The notes under the pieces were generated by a model that was not told the origin of the DNA, searched no databases, and worked only from the letters and a program-made list of their open reading frames with translations. DNA of 64,000 nucleotides from assembly GCA_014529385.2 (NCBI GenBank), contig CM043958.1, positions 86,744,525 to 86,808,524 on the forward strand, in the 5' to 3' direction. Positions 26,952-33,928 of the stretch are shown here, piece after piece. Position 1 is the stretch's first letter; the number at the start of each line of letters is the position of its first letter. Origin of the DNA: Adiantum capillus-veneris. Its lineage: Eukaryota > Streptophyta > Polypodiopsida > Polypodiales > Pteridaceae. A program made the translations under genes and the position numbers.

Positions 26952-29900
26952 ACTTCCACATCATCAACTCTGACATGATATCTGACATGATATCAAAGCT
27001 GTGTCGTTGAAGAGTCCTTGGTAGAGGAAGAGCGGCTGTGAGAAAAGAAGAGGCCGTACCCCCCACCCTTCACAGTGGCATCTCAAAATGCTGCTATTGT
27101 CGACGTCGGCTTCCCCCCATAGTGCATAAAAATGCTTTTCGGCCCTCTGAAACCCCGAAACAGCAAAACGAGCAAAACGAGCTGGGTTTCTTTTTTTGCC
27201 CCCTTTTGACTAGTTGACCTTAAAACCACGCCCTTGGGGATTTTTTAAAGCCATGTACAAAGGCTGCCTCAAAAAATCAATACCTTGTTCACAAGTGACT
27301 CAACTCTCCCATCTAGATTTTTGGTATTTCACATGTCTTTGACAGGTAAGTTGTATGTATATTCAATGTATAATTATAGGCGCATACATGTAAAGCGAAA
27401 CCTGTGTTTGGCTTTCTTTGAGTCCCGAAACAAAACGTTTCAAAAACCTCGAAACGCACGAAACCCCAAAACTCATGTCACATTCTTCCCCCCTCCACTG
27501 CTCCTGCCAGATTATCGAAAAAGTTGCTCAAGGCAGTGCCTTGGCGAAAACACCCCTCTGTAGGCAGCGTTCTAAATCGTTGTTGCCGACAATGAACTCC
27601 TGCAGCGTTGCCCGCAAATGAAAACCCCACGCCTCGAGCGTTTTAAAATGCTCTCTGACGGTCTCCTCTCTTGGCAGCGCCAGTGGAACCCTGCCCTGGC
27701 CACTGCGTTTTGGAACGCAAGCAAGGTGACGACTTGCATTTGCAATCCCCTCCCTACTACATCCGACCGATGGTGCTCTTTGGCGACCACGGAGCTCCCC
27801 ACCACTACACAATGACCCACCAGCGTTTTAAAACGCTATGGGCGAGCAACTCTAGGGTGGCATTTGTCTACTGAGAGGGTTAAAGTAGGGCAAGTCCTTG
27901 GAGTCGATGGCCCCTTGCGTTGGTGACGCAGAGCCCAAGAGAGGGGCATCGGAGGAGACATGCGCTTGGAAGAGGTGGATTTTGGAGAAGGCAACAAAGC
28001 AATTTCTGGGAGTAGCGGCTTGGGAGCCAAGAAGAGGGAGATCATCTCTCGAGAAGATTCTATTGAAGAAGTTTCAAAAGCTAGACGAGCAGCTTGGGAG
28101 AAGCAGAGGGTGCGGAGTGGCTTGGGAAAATTCAATTTGCGGAGCCCACTTCGTGTGAAGCTCTCTCTGCATGTCACGTGCACACTTCACTTGCGCTACG
28201 TGGACATGTTCTGCCACAATCTAGCATGATCCAGTAGCTTAGGACTAAGCCTGGCACTTTTGTGAGCCTCTAGCAAGACGTGAATGTCCAAGTCGGTCAT
28301 AGTTGAATACCCTCACTTGCACAGGACATCATTTCATCATGCAGGCATTTTACCGCATGAACCACCTCTTATAGGTCATTTATTAATAAGTGACTTTTCA
28401 TTTACCCTTGTTGGAATGTAGGTAGGGCAAATGGCTAAAGAAACTATAAAAGAAACCCATTGGAAACTCAATAGAAGCAGAAGAAGCAGGGACACAAGAA
28501 GGCAAGCACCCAGCAGTCAGGTAACACCTCAGGAGCCCTAGCGTTTTATCAGGACAAGATCATTGTTTTCAACGGCAGAAGACAAGCGTTTTCAGCCCAT
28601 AAAACCTGCATTTTCATATCAGCCCTAAGCCTCGGAGCACCCACACCATCCGGTTGCAGATCCTTGCCGGTTTCCCATCAACATCCAGATTAGCGTAGAG
28701 TTTTCAGCTTCAGCAGACCTCAGCCAACGTTTTGCAGATTCAGCCCAGATCAGCCAACGTTTTTTGCATTTCAGCCCTAGCTCGCCTCGACGGTTGCAAA
28801 TCATCCCAACAGTACCGCCACAATAGCAAATCCACAACAGATGACCTAGCGTTTTCAAATTTCAGCCTTGACATCGTCGTCGTCGTATGTCGACGTCATC
28901 AAGTACTAGAACATCAGCATCATCATCTCAACATCCAGTCATTGTATGAGCATTTGTGCAAGAATAAAGAAAGTACTTGCTTTGGCAACAGAGCAAGGGG
29001 ACCCTTGAGGGTTGGGACCCGACATCCCTGTGTCGTCTCTTGTCGCTCTCTTGTCTCTCTCTTTCTTTCAGTTCAGTTTAGTTCCTTCAAGTGAAGTAAA
29101 GCGTCCCTTGTGTTTGTGCGAAGGACTAGATCCGAGCTAAATCCATAAAAGCTTCTGTTGCACCTGACATTGGTATCAAAGCTCTGTGTGCTTCGGCTTC
29201 GCGTACTCAAGGGAAGAAACTAAAGAAGAACCAAGAACCCAAGCAGAATCAAGAACCATCAAGAACCCAAAGAACTTCTCCCAATTTTTTTTCCCTGTAA
29301 TCTTTGAGTCCCGCCCATGGACTTAACAAATCCCATCTTCATTGCCATGTCTTTGAAGGAAGATCGACATCAAATACGCGACAACCCAAATCTTGAGTAC
29401 CAAGATCTACTTGCCTCTTATGCGGATATGGAAGGAGTTGGAGACGAGATCCCTAAACCTCTTCTGCCTTCGCATTCGCATGTAGCGTACATCCACTTCC
29501 ATCGACAGGAAACCCTTGGATTTTTCTCCGAGCACCTTTACCTTTCAGCTTCACCCGCAATGTTTTCACGACAGGACTATTCGAGTGGTCGTACTTGCTC
29601 ACAAGGCAGAGTCAGCACGAAGGTTGGTATTCTGCGATAGTAGTAAAGCTACCTAGCAACTCATGTGGTAGGTGTTTACATCGCACTAGATCTACATCCG
29701 CAGTATCCACCCGTTTGGAGGAATCTTCATTGGTTATGCATCCACATGCATCAGAAGCAGTCAGCATCAGAAGTACAAATAGATGTTCGGTAGTTGTGCC
29801 TCACCTTCAACATGGGGGGATGTCACGTGCGCACTTCACTTGCGCTACCTGGACATGTTCTGCCATAGTCTAGCATGATCCAGTAGCTTAGGACTGAGCG

Positions 29901-32568
29901 TGGCACCTCTGTGAGCCTCTGGCAAGACGTGCATGTCCACGCAGTCATAGTTGAATACCCTCTGTTGCACAGGACGACATTTCATCATGCAGGCATTTTA
30001 CCGCATGAACCACCTCTTATAAGTCATTTATTGATAAGTGACTTTTCATTTACCCTTGTTGGAATGTAGGTAGGGAAAATGGCTTAAAAAACTATAAACG
30101 AAACCCATTGGGCACTCAATAGAAGCAGAAGAAGCAGGGACACAAGAAGGCAGGCACGCAGCAATCAGGCAACACCTCAGGAGCCCTAACATTTTCTCAA
30201 GACAAGATCACCGTTTTCAGCAGCAGAAGACCAGCATTTTCAGCCCATAAAACATGCGTTTTCAGCTCAGCCCCAAGCCTCGCGAATACCCGCACCATCC
30301 GTTTGCAGATGGTCGTCGGGTTTCATGAGTATCCAGATTAGCCTAGCGTCTTCATATTCATTAGACCTCAGCCAACATTTTGTAGATTCAGCCCAGATCA
30401 GCCAACGTTTTTAGATTTCAGTCCTAGCTCGCCTCGGCGGTTGCAGATCAGCCCAACAATACTGCCACAATAGCATATCCACAGCAGATGACCTAGCGTT
30501 TTCAAATTTCACCCTTGACATCGTCGTCGTCGTCGTATGTCGACGTCATCAAGTACCACAACATCAGTACCCATTAGCATCAACATCTCAACATCAAGTC
30601 ATTGTATGAGCATTTGTGCAAGAATAAAGAAAGTACTTGCTTTGGCAACAGAGCAAGGGGGCCCTTGAGGGTTGGGACCCGACATCCCTGTGTCATCTCT
30701 TATCTCTCTCTTTCTTTCAGTTTAGTTCCTTCAAGTGAAATAAAGTGTCCCTTGTGTTTGTGCGGAGTACTAGATCCGAGCTAAATCCATAAACACTTCC
30801 ATAAAGATCTACAGAGAAGTTTTCGGAAAAGCGGCTTATGATTAGTGCGGCCACCCTTGGAGTGCGAGAAGGCTTCCCGGATTACCAGATCTTTCAACTT
30901 AAAGATCTTTCAACTTAAACATGGTCCCCCCTTGCTAGAGCACTAGCGACAAATTGAACGGCAATAACTACGCTCATTGGAATTTGATCATGCGAACCTT
31001 GTTCTCACGAAAAGGCTTAAGGGATATTGTCGACGGCTCCAAGCCCCGTCCCACGAGAAATTCCCAACAACAGCCTTCAACATGACGAATATCTCAAATT
31101 GTGTGTCGACAAGGATGCGGCTAATGCGAAGGCAATGTTGGCCGTTGCGGAATCTCTTACAAAGGACCTTTCTCCAGTCATTCAGACTTTGTATCTACGG
31201 GAGGAGTGATGAGGGAGTAATTGAATATCTTATGGCCCAAACATTCTTGGTTATTTGCAGGAGGAGTGTAAACAAGAGGTGAGAACCATGTCTCTATGCC
31301 TCTAGAAAACTCTTTGTGATCTCACTTCATGATGCATAATCAAGAGTTTCATTATAATTTAAAGTGAGTCTAAGTTCTGTCTTCCTCTCTCTTTGATTAC
31401 GCACACACAAACACACCATGAATGTTACTCTCTCTAATCGACCCTAACCCTAACGCTTAGTTCAATCCAAACACCTTGACAACATTCAATTTAAAAGTAA
31501 AATTGTAGAGATTTTGTTAAATAAACTAGAACTATAACAGAAGATAGACTCGATTTACCTCTTTGTCAACGATCCTATGGGGCATTCTTTGCAAAACAAT
31601 GTTGCGCAAATGCATCACTGTGATTGGCACCAGCTCTGAGATTTTACGTAACGCCATATGAAGGCAATGCATAGTAGAATCCTTCCTTCCCATGTGCTCG
31701 CTCTTTCTTTGCATGAGGATCTCTTTTGGCATACCCTTCATGATCGCTCTCCTACTAAAAAAATCTATGAAAATGGGCAACCCACTTGAAGGAGGTAGAA
31801 AATTGCGTACAAGCATGTCCAAACACTGAATCAGACATCCTCCATTTACAAAAGCCTGCTCCACAGACAGAGAAGTGATGATCAATGACCATTTCTTACA
31901 ATAAACCACCCATAATATCAAAGCATACCCCGAGGAGGAAAAAAAAAACCTACTAAGTTTATAAGAAACTCAGCCAACGAATTTGATACTTCAGGGCTGT
32001 GCATCCACAAGCTCATTCCCAGAACCTGCCAGAAATGTTCCATGGAGCTTGAAAAGCACAAAATTGCTTCACAGTAAAAAAGAACCCAAAATACCACAAA
32101 AGAACGTGAACAATTCACATACGTATGACAAAAGCTCTTCATGATCTCTCTCCTTGATATACGAGACCGCCTGGGACAAAGCCTTCAACCTACACTGCAT
32201 CACTTCCAAAATCATCATCATAACAAACCAAGACACTTCAGACTGTCTGTAATGAGAAATGATTTGAGATTTCAACCTCCAGGAAGGTGTTGCTTTCAGG
32301 ATCCTCGATACGCAAGTCTCTCCACTCCAGGAGCAACTTATCGTACTCTGTTGTATCGTGCTGCACCAAAACAGTAATTGCAGTTGAAGGCAACCACAAC
32401 AATGAGCTCACCTCAAAGAGAATTGGCTAGCAAAATGCAAATTCGTGATCAAAATCAACACACTACCTCTGATGCAGCCATCAAAGCTCTGACGATTGCC
32501 TGCTTGATCGGCGAAACAGAATCTTCCATGCCATTTCCATCTGCAACGGCCTCCACCTCCATTCCCAT
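8782..32568 (-). CDS. RRN3: RRN3/TIF-IA, RNA polymerase I-specific initiation factor (15 exons)
   Basis: RRN3 binds RNA polymerase I in the nucleolus and recruits it to rDNA promoters; in other eukaryotes its activity follows growth signalling. I traced it by eye on the minus strand. Exons (plus coordinates, in transcript order): 32467-32568, 32277-32360, 32123-32194, 31954-32025, 31559-31855, 25511-25621, 25105-25224, 24884-25027, 24727-24795, 24555-24661, 9930-10013, 9756-9858, 9516-9635, 9249-9433, 8782-9154. All introns are GT-AG, and the 2043 coding bases give 680 residues plus TGA, near the family length (human about 650). Recognisable family blocks: LYMENMLRLE (exon 6), TYKSKFTQ (exon 9), MSAAAYLASFLAR (exon 11), AVMYVLCFRM (exon 13), LDMFFPFDP (exon 14) and FIRPNFIFWSMV (exon 15), followed by an acidic Ser/Asp/Glu tail. 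The first nine introns are phase 0. Introns 5 and 10 are swollen by mobile elements. The frame is intact, so the gene is probably functional; splicing itself is inferred. Confidence 0.93.
9249..9433 (-). CDS. RRN3: RRN3 exon 14 (residues 496-557)
   Basis: 185 bases with SVVDEFLKQATAAHL, then FGGINRLDMFFPFDPYLL, the strongest RRN3 signature. Acceptor atactag, donor gttcat. The exon ends inside an Arg codon. Confidence 0.93.
9516..9635 (-). CDS. RRN3: RRN3 exon 13 (residues 456-495)
   Basis: 40 codons beginning AVMYVLCFRM and ending LNPLK, both family hallmarks. Acceptor actgcag, donor gtattt. Confidence 0.92.
9756..9858 (-). CDS. RRN3: RRN3 exon 12 (residues 421-455)
   Basis: 103 bases that start by completing the split Arg codon and end YSACQ, matching the family's Y-S-G-C-Q segment. 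Acceptor tttaacag, donor gtgagg. Confidence 0.88.
9930..10013 (-). CDS. RRN3: RRN3 exon 11 (residues 393-421)
   Basis: 84 bases encoding (R)MSAAAYLASFLARAKYLP, a hallmark of the family. It restores the frame after intron 10. Acceptor gttaacag, donor gtaggc. Confidence 0.92.
10042..10463. repeat. Intron 10 segment, copy A of direct duplication
   Basis: Matches 19487-19829 almost base for base except for an extra segment of about 85 bases near 10152-10236 that copy B lacks. Both copies run directly into a (GA)n tract and then LINE 3' sequence. Confidence 0.9.
10464..10527. repeat. (GA)n microsatellite at LINE 3' end
   Basis: 64 bases of perfect GA repeat adjoining the 3' end of the minus-strand LINE. 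Confidence 0.97.
10716..13060 (-). pseudogene. LINE ORF2, RT and C-terminal part
   Basis: In order on the minus strand: a basic linker (about 13050-12950), the RT domain with the SWKLSTIVPIFKSGD block, then FVDFRKAFDTVPR and the catalytic LLLYADDIVL (about 12200), thumb sequences, and a C-terminal CX2C...HX3HxC-like knuckle (CKLCGMEPETELHYICHC, about 11170-11110). The frame holds a TGA at 12520-12522 and a TAG at 11409-11411, and shifts by one between about 11801 and 11788. Sequence around 12850-12950 is also out of frame. The YADD active site itself is intact. Confidence 0.9.
13051..13203 (+). repeat. 34-36 bp tandem repeat at LINE/LTR-element junction
   Basis: Four units beginning ggtgagaaaggctacgag, two of them slightly expanded, lie end to end exactly where LINE sequence stops and the inserted element begins. 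In one plus-strand frame they encode repeated GEKGYESFFG/LSLDT units. Confidence 0.9.
13205..13900 (+). pseudogene. gypsy Gag remnant
   Basis: The frame opens at ATG 13205 with an acidic N-terminus (MDGNKEEGSSSEDRE), followed by a Gly/Met/Gln-rich segment and the start of a retrotransposon Gag domain (DTFNGFDERTKVFSFLEQYD), which lies in another frame after a break near 13700. A further run after 13800 recalls the end of the Gag fold but has stops. Confidence 0.7.
13906..14400 (+). repeat. Diverged direct repeat, T/A-rich copy
   Basis: Aligns with 16087-16560 from ggtac-gattagct through the tctggagcatttt and ttatgctgcc segments. Where the other copy has C or G this one often has T or A, as expected after prolonged cytosine methylation and deamination. 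Confidence 0.8.
14490..14745 (+). pseudogene. Chromovirus Pol C-terminus with chromodomain
   Basis: Reads VSLLRPYVGDVPEDMP, then acidic sequence, a TAA and a frame change, then RKGKVARCCLVKFKSYSPLDVKWME, the chromodomain-like end of plant chromovirus integrases. Only this tail of Pol survives. Confidence 0.78.
15319..16690 (+). repeat. Probable 3' LTR of the nested gypsy element
   Basis: It starts TGTCACC right after the purine-rich AAGAGGGAGG and contains an AATAAA near 16588. It encloses the second copy of the diverged repeat. The right end is uncertain. Confidence 0.5.
16087..16560 (+). repeat. Diverged direct repeat, C/G-rich copy
   Basis: Partner of 13906-14400. It keeps CpG and CpNpG sites that are TpG or CpA in the other copy. 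Confidence 0.8.
16752..17120 (-). pseudogene. LINE ORF2, APE endonuclease N-terminus
   Basis: It follows the ORF1 stop in the same reading frame and begins RIAAWNCNGL, the first conserved block of APE-type LINE endonucleases, then DIVFYLETH and GGVAVLFKEEL. A TAG after ETH and a TGA further on break it, and the rest of the domain is lost at the foreign insertion. Confidence 0.85.
17121..18275 (-). CDS. LINE ORF1 protein (coiled coil plus C-terminal nucleic-acid-binding region)
   Basis: Starts at ATG 18273-18275 and is open for 384 codons. Residues about 35-240 are rich in Glu, Lys and Leu with heptad spacing, suggesting a long coiled coil that would drive multimerisation. Residues about 265-384 form a compact C-terminal region (RALILRFPN, then TGIFLGDDLT) resembling the RNA-binding end of LINE ORF1 proteins. 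Such proteins coat element RNA and act as chaperones. It ends TGA with the endonuclease continuing in the same frame, so ORF2 could be reached by readthrough or reinitiation. It remains open although ORF2 is dead. Confidence 0.82.
   Translation of the reverse strand: MDPPTEGEGPGVDSYTTPKKTTATFKRRNRDIVLSPGFLRVGKTSKIHDELMMEKVQVMLKSELNYMRDDIRKEMHASVESYRNSMYGDTMRELRREIRGIQNEEIQILKTELRNLIKAEVNVTQCVMQKKLDEAVASFEAWRTNMEKHMGKKDAIIEELKGELAACKFATKEKGDHQPSVLKELEDMKDHMKAVREGDEQKSKTASSWAERLFKTQEKVDEAEKQIEDAKKGKAHMPAPTSTIINMTIEEEQKRKNRALHMRVIGVKDKENGDEEVEELLQCMGITKPTHTSAWRVGKKGIDEKGNVKDRALILRFPNIEIRKQFLKKRPTLKKTGIFLGDDLTLAQVAHMQELMPEIRAAREKGKIAFYIGGKVVVLEKRSA
18647..18725. repeat. (GA)n microsatellite at LINE 5' end
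   Basis: About 79 bases of AG/GA repeat with one interruption, directly upstream (minus strand) of the LINE 5' UTR. Confidence 0.97.
18928..18945. repeat. Short (GA)n at the 3' end of LINE fragment 2
   Basis: 18 bases of AG repeat directly abutting LINE 3' UTR sequence. Confidence 0.9.
18946..19485 (-). mobile_element. 5'-truncated LINE 3' end, fragment 2
   Basis: Shares its 3' UTR (attcatttcatttt, then ctctaagatgtg-type sequence) with the fragment at 19884-20620 and more distantly with 10528-10700. It contains only the end of ORF2 and stops abruptly at 19485, where duplicated intron sequence begins. Its 3' end touches a (GA)n tract. Confidence 0.8.
19487..19829. repeat. Intron 10 segment, copy B of direct duplication
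   Basis: Partner of 10042-10463, in the same orientation, again leading into (GA)n and LINE 3' sequence. Confidence 0.9.
19829..19875. repeat. (GA)n microsatellite at LINE fragment 3
   Basis: 47 bases of GA repeat between intron copy B and the LINE 3' UTR. Confidence 0.95.
19884..20620 (-). mobile_element. 5'-truncated LINE 3' end, fragment 3
   Basis: The 3' UTR is nearly the same as in 18946-19485, and the ORF2 end at about 20620-20460 includes LFKEG-like sequence and RYKDQRCLGL, which matches QYQDQRCLGL of the main LINE. No RT remains. Confidence 0.8.
20621..24554. other. Remainder of RRN3 intron 10, no gene recognised
   Basis: Holds a triplicated segment (20730-21125), a minus-strand open frame at 21481-21768 that I cannot place, a poly(A) run near 23939-23957 and otherwise featureless, probably decayed repeat DNA. 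Confidence 0.5.
20730..21125. repeat. Three imperfect direct copies of a ~85-bp segment
   Basis: Each copy runs gctgatatg-ttctttgtgaacttgcac, then attctt or attctc and an atac-cat stretch. They start near 20735, 20955 and 21032. Two of them continue into acaaaattagccaacaaactt. Confidence 0.75.
24555..24661 (-). CDS. RRN3: RRN3 exon 10 (residues 358-393)
   Basis: 107 bases beginning FLIFYVCSL and ending two bases into an Arg codon that is completed by exon 11, 14.5 kb away. Donor gtaggg. Confidence 0.88.
24727..24795 (-). CDS. RRN3: RRN3 exon 9 (residues 335-357)
   Basis: 23 codons with SFQSTILDTYKSKFTQ, one of the most conserved RRN3 signatures. Acceptor tttgtag, donor gtagtg. Confidence 0.9.
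24884..25027 (-). CDS. RRN3: RRN3 exon 8 (residues 287-334)
   Basis: 48 codons including ADKMDILMDMTLQHLQKC, which fits the family's A-x-K-L-D-x-L-M helix. Acceptor atacag, donor gttttg. Confidence 0.88.
25105..25224 (-). CDS. RRN3: RRN3 exon 7 (residues 247-286)
   Basis: 40 codons starting VEIRWEDI, the counterpart of the family's V-E-I-x-W-D-D-I block, then an acidic stretch with FDELLDDVE. Acceptor tgtgaag, donor gtatgtg. Confidence 0.88.
25511..25621 (-). CDS. RRN3: RRN3 exon 6 (residues 210-246)
   Basis: 37 codons with the conserved LYMENMLRLE and VVDRLIQID blocks. It joins exon 5 in phase 0 across the 5.9-kb intron 5. Acceptor gttgtag, donor gtgagc. Confidence 0.88.
25895..26163. repeat. 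Near-perfect inverted repeat, 119-bp arms, 31-nt loop
   Basis: Arms 25895-26013 and 26045-26163 are reverse complements with two mismatches that I can find. It lies in RRN3 intron 5, so the minus-strand pre-mRNA would contain a long double-stranded stem. Confidence 0.95.
26166..26227. repeat. Two further short hairpins
   Basis: GAGCCTTCTCT/AGAGAAGGCTC around agcta (26166-26192) and CATGCTCTCT/AGAGAGCATG around ctagcta (26201-26227). The spacer aggctcaaacacatcat also occurs in the loop of the large hairpin, so the units are related. Confidence 0.85.
26271..26477 (+). repeat. 5' LTR of the old copia element
   Basis: Diverged partner of 31267-31455, ending CA three bases before the primer site. 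Confidence 0.65.
26480..26493 (+). promoter_or_regulatory. Primer-site-like sequence
   Basis: tggtatcacggccc resembles the methionine-tRNA primer site TGGTATCAGAGCC with small changes. Confidence 0.6.
26640..26985 (+). repeat. Probable additional LTR (solo or 5')
   Basis: Has a TATA-like ctatataagcag at about 26800, a (CT)n leader at 26875-26949, and ends ctgaca followed by tgatatcaaagctgtg, a primer-site-like motif. No partner LTR was found. Confidence 0.4.
26875..26949. repeat. (CT)n microsatellite
   Basis: About 75 bases of uninterrupted CT repeat. Confidence 0.97.
28172..29169 (+). repeat. 5' LTR of non-autonomous element
   Basis: About 998 bp, containing aataaag near 28964 and the shared aagtacttgctttggcaaca stretch. 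Diverged from the 3' copy by scattered substitutions and small indels. Confidence 0.87.
29171..29183 (+). promoter_or_regulatory. Primer binding site, tRNA-Met-like
   Basis: tggtatcaaagct directly follows the LTR end. Confidence 0.75.
29317..29640 (+). CDS. Unrecognised 107-codon ORF inside non-autonomous element
   Basis: Starts MDLTNPIFIAMSL shortly after the primer site, where gag would begin. It shows no zinc knuckle, protease or RT motif. It may be a gag remnant or chance. Confidence 0.3.
   Translation: MDLTNPIFIAMSLKEDRHQIRDNPNLEYQDLLASYADMEGVGDEIPKPLLPSHSHVAYIHFHRQETLGFFSEHLYLSASPAMFSRQDYSSGRTCSQGRVSTKVGILR
29821..30798 (+). repeat. 3' LTR of non-autonomous element
   Basis: Partner of 28172-29169. 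Its last bases differ, so the right boundary is approximate. Confidence 0.83.
30945..31215 (+). pseudogene. copia Gag N-terminal remnant
   Basis: Reads KLNGNNYAHWNLIMRTLF and LRDIVDGS, the start of copia Gag, then AMLAVAESL-like sequence in another frame. It breaks within 300 bases and runs into the 3' LTR. Confidence 0.7.
31267..31455 (+). repeat. 3' LTR of the old copia element
   Basis: Follows the purine-rich ggaggag. It ends about 100 bases before RRN3 exon 5. Confidence 0.65.
31559..31855 (-). CDS. RRN3: RRN3 exon 5 (residues 111-209)
   Basis: 99 codons containing CLDMLVRNFLPP, ALRKISELVP and IVLQRMPHR, all typical of RRN3. Between the PP and the ALRKIS block there are roughly 20 residues more than I expect from other plants. 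This could be a lineage insertion or a short retained in-frame intron. The donor is gtaaat. Confidence 0.85.
31954..32025 (-). CDS. RRN3: RRN3 exon 4 (residues 87-110)
   Basis: 24 codons between acceptor tctggcag and donor gtaggttt. It encodes the segment ending LAEFLINL that precedes the conserved LDML-NFxPP block. Confidence 0.82.
32123..32194 (-). CDS. RRN3: RRN3 exon 3 (residues 63-86)
   Basis: 24 codons, phase 0 at both ends, with acceptor gatgcag and donor gtatgtg. The end of the exon, RDHEELLSY, matches the family's helical N-terminal region. Confidence 0.82.
32277..32360 (-). CDS. RRN3: RRN3 exon 2 (residues 35-62)
   Basis: The acceptor is ttggtgcag and the donor gttgaa. It encodes 28 codons containing EYDKLLLEWRDL, like the segment near the N-terminus of plant RRN3. 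Confidence 0.78.
32467..32568 (-). CDS. RRN3: RRN3 exon 1 (residues 1-34)
   Basis: The start is the first ATG of the frame (32566-32568), with a second Met at codon 3. The exon ends GAG before a gtagtg donor. The N-terminal sequence is acidic and poorly conserved, as expected for the family. Confidence 0.8.
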
Positions 32569-32653
32569 TGGCGCAACCCGTGTCTGAGGACAGGATCGTG
32601 TGTGTGAAGCTGAAAAGAGGGCGCGGTGTGTGTGGGTGTGTGTGCGCGTGCGT

Positions 32654-32686
<33 letters not shown>

Positions 32687-32760
32687 TGTGTTGGGCAGTG
32701 TTGCCTTAGGGCTTAGTGACAAGCGAGTCGGAAATTCTACCGCCATTCTGCCCGAAAGTG
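32569..32760 (-). promoter_or_regulatory. RRN3: RRN3 5' leader and proximal promoter region
   Basis: Upstream of the ATG on the minus strand lies a pyrimidine-rich leader with a (CT)n tract (32657-32686) and a CA-rich stretch, common in plant leaders. AAGCCCTAAGG (about 32704-32714) resembles a telo-box but is not exact. No clear TATA box is seen. The transcription start is unknown. Confidence 0.4.
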
Positions 32761-33641
32761 TATAACCATAAGGCCTCTATCACACGCGGGCGGACAAGAA
32801 CATGAAGCTCCCAAATGAACGAGCATGTGCCTACCATTTCTAAAAAAAACAAGTATTAACAAGAATCTGCCATGATGCTTGCAAATGAAAGAAAGGGAAG
32901 GGGCGACATGATGAGCCAGGGACAAAGGTAGGGAAGGCAAGAACAACTGGTCGTTCCAGGGGCGAAGGTGGCGCTCAGGCCAGGTGGGGAGAGTGGCATT
33001 GTCAGGCTATGCATTGGCCTTCATTAACGCGTTGCAGAAAGTCATGTCGGTGACAGACATAGAAGCATTTTTTAAATTTCAGGTGAGAGATTTGAAGCAC
33101 CTTGAGGCGTTGCTATGGTGGTTAGGAGAGGAGGCTTGACGCGCATGACGTTTGCAGTTCGATTCCATTCGCAATCAAAGTTTTATTGAAGGTGTGGAAG
33201 GAACCGTGAAGCCTCGGTGAAGGTATTTGCAAAGATTCCTATGAATAAGAATTAGAAACCCACCAGTATGAATATGTGAACAATTTTGGAAAAAATCGTT
33301 TATAGATGGAATCAATAAACAATTATGTCTCAGAAATGAAACAAAAATGATGGTAAAGTGGAGCCGCGCATGTAGCCAGGGGTAAACACACCACATAGGA
33401 GGGCACAAGGCCAAAGCACCCGCAGGTTGTTTACAGGCAGCCAGGGAAGGTAAAGAAGACGACACAATGAATAGGTGGCGAGGAGGCGAACGGTGGCTGC
33501 TCTCGCAAACAACCAAGGTTTTTTTTTTTTAATTAAGACATGCAAACGTCGTCACCATCCGTTCATGTGTTGGTTGGCTAGTGTAATCCGCATAGGACAT
33601 TCACGCCGCCGATGGGGGATTGAAACCTTCTCATGCTTGGG

Positions 33642-33668
33642 GTGTGTGTGTGTGTGTGTGTGTGTGTG
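33642..33668. repeat. (GT)n microsatellite
   Basis: 27 bases of GT repeat. Confidence 0.95.
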
Positions 33669-33870
33669 CACGGAATTTGGGGAGATTCCGGGCCTATGAG
33701 GAGGAATTTTGCTAGCATGGCCATAGGGGCTTTGGCCAGTGAAGATTTGCCATGGGAAAGTTTTTTTTTGGTGGAGGACATGCATGCAAATGCTATTTTT
33801 GTTTTGGGAAATGCAAGGTGTTGCGTGTCTTTTTCTCTCTATTGATCGTCGTGTCAACCACGCACGGGTG

Positions 33871-33874
<4 letters not shown>

Positions 33875-33927
<53 letters not shown>

Positions 33928-33928
33928 G
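33875..33928. repeat. Compound (TG)n(AG)n microsatellite
   Basis: TG repeat 33875-33906 running directly into AG repeat 33907-33928. Confidence 0.95.

Larger units (their letters stand above)
28172..30798 (+). mobile_element. Non-autonomous LTR element with ~1-kb LTRs and ~650-bp interior
   Basis: The LTR copies start TGTCACGTGC at 28172 and 29821. The first ends near 29169, before the primer site ttggtatcaaagc. The polypurine tract catgggggga precedes the second LTR. The interior encodes no retroelement enzyme; one 107-codon frame (29317-29640) begins after the primer site but has no motif I know. Such elements depend on enzymes from another element. It is nested in the older copia remnant. 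Confidence 0.85.
26271..31455 (+). mobile_element. Old, internally deleted copia element
   Basis: The proposed LTRs (26271-26477 and 31267-31455) share tgtaaacaagaggtg, tgatgcataat-aagagtttca and the end ctctctaatc-accctaac. A primer-site-like tggtatcacggccc follows the first. Between them only a copia Gag N-terminus is recognisable; the rest was deleted or displaced by a nested element and other LTR sequence. It lies within RRN3 intron 5, antisense to the gene. Confidence 0.65.

Noticed and set aside
33126-33177. Possible tRNA or tRNA-derived SINE with a B-box-like gcagttcgattcc
   Set aside because: I could not fold a cloverleaf with paired acceptor stem and anticodon arm. It is only a weak box match.
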